Source: a virus
Length of the DNA: 49,867 nt
Reading direction: 5' to 3' (one strand)
IMG/VR virus record: IMGVR_UViG_3300025769_010522
Location: 1-49,867 of that record
Position numbers and translations under genes: made by a program. The notes beneath the pieces are model-generated. The model worked only from the letters and a program-made list of their open reading frames with translations, was not told where the DNA came from and made no database searches. This document shows, piece by piece, positions 47,759 through 49,867 of the stretch; the stretch's first letter is position 1; each line of letters begins with the position of its first letter.

Positions 47759-48416
47759 ATAGATCCTCTAATAATGCAGTATCACCGGGGAAACGCCAGT
47801 AACCGGTGTGTGTCAAGTTAATAGTTTTATCTAACCAAATTTTAAATCCAGCACGTCTTACACTATGGCAAAAACTGTAATCTTCTGTAAGATATTGTCC
47901 GCCTTCTACTGTACAATTAAAAAAGTCGTATTGGTTAGCATTTGTTTCCGCATCTAAACCAATATCGTCATGGTATTTAGCTGCACCTTCTTCAATAAGC
48001 CGTTCAAATACATTACGCCTAATAAGCATAAAGCCTGTACCTGCACTGTCTACTTCTACTAGATCGCCGTCATGCTCTCCATCTTTAGTAACGTTTACCA
48101 CATACTTCGCAGGCATTGTCTTTTGAGGATAAGCGCCTACTACAATATCTTTTTGAAGACTCACTAGTTTTACAACGTCAACAGGGTTCCAACCGATATC
48201 AGCATCCACAAACATTAGGTGTGTGCAATCACCTTTGAGAAACTTTGCTGCACAACTGTTACGTCCTCTGTTGATATTACTTTCATTGCTTAGTGTGTCA
48301 ACTGTAAACGCAAGATTGTGTTGCATCGCCATTATAGTCCACTGCAAATAACTTTGAAAACAGACTTCGTTGATCTGTCCCCCGTAGCATGGTGTTGCAA
48401 AGTGTATTGAGGTCAT
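47745..48416 (-). CDS. GT-A type glycosyltransferase
   Basis: A 223-residue glycosyltransferase of the GT2-like kind. The N-terminus SIHFATPCYGG, the segment SNINRGRNSCAAKFL and the metal-binding DAD in LMFVDADIGWNP (71-73) mark the donor site. TGFMLIRRNVFERL and TEDYSFCHSVRRAG belong to the acceptor half (a form of the ED-Y motif). It overlaps both neighbours and is coupled to a second glycosyltransferase-like gene upstream. Target unknown: host surface, virion protein or DNA. Confidence 0.85.
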   Translation of the reverse strand: MTSIHFATPCYGGQINEVCFQSYLQWTIMAMQHNLAFTVDTLSNESNINRGRNSCAAKFLKGDCTHLMFVDADIGWNPVDVVKLVSLQKDIVVGAYPQKTMPAKYVVNVTKDGEHDGDLVEVDSAGTGFMLIRRNVFERLIEEGAAKYHDDIGLDAETNANQYDFFNCTVEGGQYLTEDYSFCHSVRRAGFKIWLDKTINLTHTGYWRFPGDTALLEDLYGKY

Positions 48417-49621
48417 TAGTATTCCAACTGTGCTAATAGGTTTTTTATTCTACTGACTTTTGGTCTTAGAAAGTGTTGCTGATTATGCATTAAAGCTTTT
48501 GCCATTAGATGCTGTAAATTAATATGTTCCTGATCGTTTCTTTGATCTAAACTGTAGCTAGCTTCAATTACTGCATGCATTCTATCAATGTCATCAGTAA
48601 TATTGTCATATTTTTCATCTAGTACCTGATCAAAAGTTTGATACCCCAAATGTTTGAGTAATTTAAGAGTATCCGGTGGGCCAAGTATAATAAATGGTTG
48701 TAAGTTAAGTATAGGCTTAAATGTCTTTTCTGTCAAGAAAACAGTTTTCTGATTGAAGTGTGTTTCCACTACAATGTTCCAATAACTTTCGTTAAAGAAC
48801 CTCCTATTTATTAACTTATGATTGTTATGGTCGGAATCTAATAAGTCATCACACTTATATGGTAGATGTAATTCAAAACTAGATATCACCTGTAACAGCT
48901 CATCATCAAGTCTAGACCAATATTTAATATCATCCTCTTCAATGAATGGAGTTTCGTAATTATAATTATTATAGCTAAACTGACTATGATTATTAAGGCC
49001 TAGGCGCACAAAGTAACTTGCAAAGATCTTTCGCCATATTTTGTCAGCTCTTATTAGGCAAGTACTCTTATAGTGTCTAGGGCTAAAATTAATTTCTTTC
49101 ACCCAGTCACTGTCTTTTTTCATCAGGTTTATATATCTATAGTATAATTCATCATCAGGAAAATAAAAGAAATTTCTTTCGTCAGAAGATAACCAATTTG
49201 CAGAAACTACTATAATATTATTATTATCAATATTATGCAGACTGGCTAGTCTATTAATATGGTCTTTAATTTCAATATTAACATCGTCGCCTTCACTGTA
49301 ATAAAATAATATTTTGAAATCACCACGCTGTAGTTTAGCAAGACTGTCTGGTGACATATAGCTGAAGTAGTCTAACGTACTATCCCAGAAATTTAAATTG
49401 ACTGGATAATATGCTGGCGCTTGCCAGATATCAGACACAAGGCTAAGTTTATATTCAACTTTATCAAAAGAACAATATTTTAAGAATCTGAATTCATAAC
49501 TATAAGGTGGTTGAACACACAGGTCCCACCATTCTTTACTGTTCGGAACAATATCTGTCCTAGAAATCAGATTGGGTATGACCCCCCACTGATTTTTACG
49601 ATCAAACAACCATGTAATCAT
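48416..49621 (-). CDS. Glycosyltransferase-like protein
   Basis: A 401-residue AT-rich gene. The protein has an N-terminal half with FKILFYYSEGDD and IIVVSANW strands. A C-terminal half carries VVETHFNQKTVFLTEKTFKP, then LQPFIILGPPDTLKLLKHLG, a signature I associate with phage and bacterial glycosyltransferases related to the fucosyltransferase-like GT-B group (TEKxxxPI motif). Its partner is the GT-A enzyme downstream (start and stop share a base). The edge-truncated gene at 1-382 may be a relative. Confidence 0.72.
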   Translation of the reverse strand: MITWLFDRKNQWGVIPNLISRTDIVPNSKEWWDLCVQPPYSYEFRFLKYCSFDKVEYKLSLVSDIWQAPAYYPVNLNFWDSTLDYFSYMSPDSLAKLQRGDFKILFYYSEGDDVNIEIKDHINRLASLHNIDNNNIIVVSANWLSSDERNFFYFPDDELYYRYINLMKKDSDWVKEINFSPRHYKSTCLIRADKIWRKIFASYFVRLGLNNHSQFSYNNYNYETPFIEEDDIKYWSRLDDELLQVISSFELHLPYKCDDLLDSDHNNHKLINRRFFNESYWNIVVETHFNQKTVFLTEKTFKPILNLQPFIILGPPDTLKLLKHLGYQTFDQVLDEKYDNITDDIDRMHAVIEASYSLDQRNDQEHINLQHLMAKALMHNQQHFLRPKVSRIKNLLAQLEY

Positions 49622-49628
49622 TAGCTAC

Positions 49629-49867
49629 TTATTGGTTGCCGCTGACCTCTAGTTCAAAATCCTGGAAAAATTTAGATATACTTTCGAAAATCTTTTCAGC
49701 ATCAGTATCACTAATGTCAGTGGTTGCGGGGAACTCCATAGTATGACCCTGCTCGGTTTCATAAACTACTGCTTCTACTAAATTTGAATCTTCACTTAAT
49801 ACCATATAATCAGCTATACTTTCAGTTACAATTAAACTGACTAAACGTTCATCACGTTCATTAAGTT
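49629..49867 (-). CDS. Hypothetical protein, 5' end cut by window edge
   Basis: A minus-strand frame open from the right edge to a TAA at 49631-49629, giving the last 78 residues of an acidic protein (LNERDERLVSLIVTESIADY, FPATTDISDTDAEKIFESIS). I do not recognise it with confidence. It ends 7 bases before the start of the glycosyltransferase-like gene, so it is likely in the same transcript. Confidence 0.65.
   Translation of the reverse strand, partial: LNERDERLVSLIVTESIADYMVLSEDSNLVEAVVYETEQGHTMEFPATTDISDTDAEKIFESISKFFQDFELEVSGNQ

Noticed and set aside
1-49867. tRNA genes, CRISPR arrays, insertion sequences, integrase or attachment sites
   Set aside because: I saw no tRNA T-loop signature, no regularly spaced repeats, no transposase or integrase motif and no paired att-like repeats on either strand, though a small tRNA could be missed by eye.

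Overview
This window looks like roughly a quarter to a third of the genome of a large, T4-like, lytic marine myovirus infecting a Gram-negative bacterium. The diagnostic genes are a family B DNA polymerase (gp43-like, 34538-37213), a gp45-type sliding clamp (32557-33288), a T4 RNase H-type 5' nuclease (11350-12360), a DsbA-like late-transcription protein, ThyX, and exact T4-type late promoter boxes (TATAAATA). There are no rRNA or tRNA genes, no CRISPR and no transposase. Nearly every gene lies on the minus strand in long runs with 1-35 bp overlaps. Only two genes (381-2309 and 5441-5899) are on the plus strand. The host cannot be named: a lipidated autotransporter protease and an ExbB/ExbD-like pair imply a host with an outer membrane, and no photosynthesis gene is present.

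Layout, left to right. (a) 1-5440: an edge-truncated glycosyltransferase-like gene, a five-module repeat protein, a sugar aminotransferase, a possible RNA polymerase omega-like protein, thyX and small phage genes. (b) 5441-9260: a secreted protein, then a VWA/metallopeptidase-like gene and a MoxR-type AAA+ ATPase, both noticeably richer in GC than their neighbours, plus two small genes driven by a duplicated 61-bp promoter. (c) 9253-17850: small unknown genes, RNase H, an SGNH hydrolase, a histidine phosphatase, queE, queD, a 2OG oxygenase, a phosphoribosyltransferase, a cupin and a GNAT-like gene. (d) 17863-21429: a 1188-residue NalP-like lipoprotein subtilisin autotransporter. (e) 21517-28914: a YhhQ queuosine-precursor transporter, folE, purT and a surface-sugar cassette (short DegT aminotransferase, 2OG oxygenase, UDP-sugar dehydrogenase, epimerase, GT-B glycosyltransferase). 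(f) 28911-37700: a possible PD-(D/E)XK nuclease, a second T-fold protein, a DpdA-like transglycosylase, a sulfotransferase, the clamp, a methyltransferase-like protein and the polymerase. (g) 37757-39319: a three-gene membrane cassette with an ExbB/TolQ/MotA-like channel and an ExbD/TolR-like partner. (h) 39336-49867: two oxygenase/cupin genes, a late cluster of small basic or acidic proteins with similar N-termini, a class 3 lipase, a fused nucleotidyltransferase and ADP-ribosyltransferase-like polyprotein, and two glycosyltransferase-like genes.

How the genes may work together. FolE, QueD and QueE make 7-deazaguanine precursors, YhhQ could import preQ0/preQ1, and DpdA could insert the base into phage DNA, as known for other DpdA phages. 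QueC is not in this window. A second T-fold protein and a nuclease candidate sit beside dpdA. Early/middle expression appears to use sigma70-like promoters (GGTTGACA/T boxes, 16-17 bp spacers), several with an inverted repeat inside the spacer. Late expression uses TATAAATA.

Most worth following up: (1) the nucleotidyltransferase + ART-like polyprotein with repeated (L/I/V)NE prohead-protease-like sites, next to genes whose N-termini resemble T4 capsid-targeting sequences; (2) the ExbB/ExbD-like membrane triad; (3) the lipidated subtilisin autotransporter; (4) the T-fold protein beside dpdA. All functional calls come from reading motifs by eye; no database search was possible.
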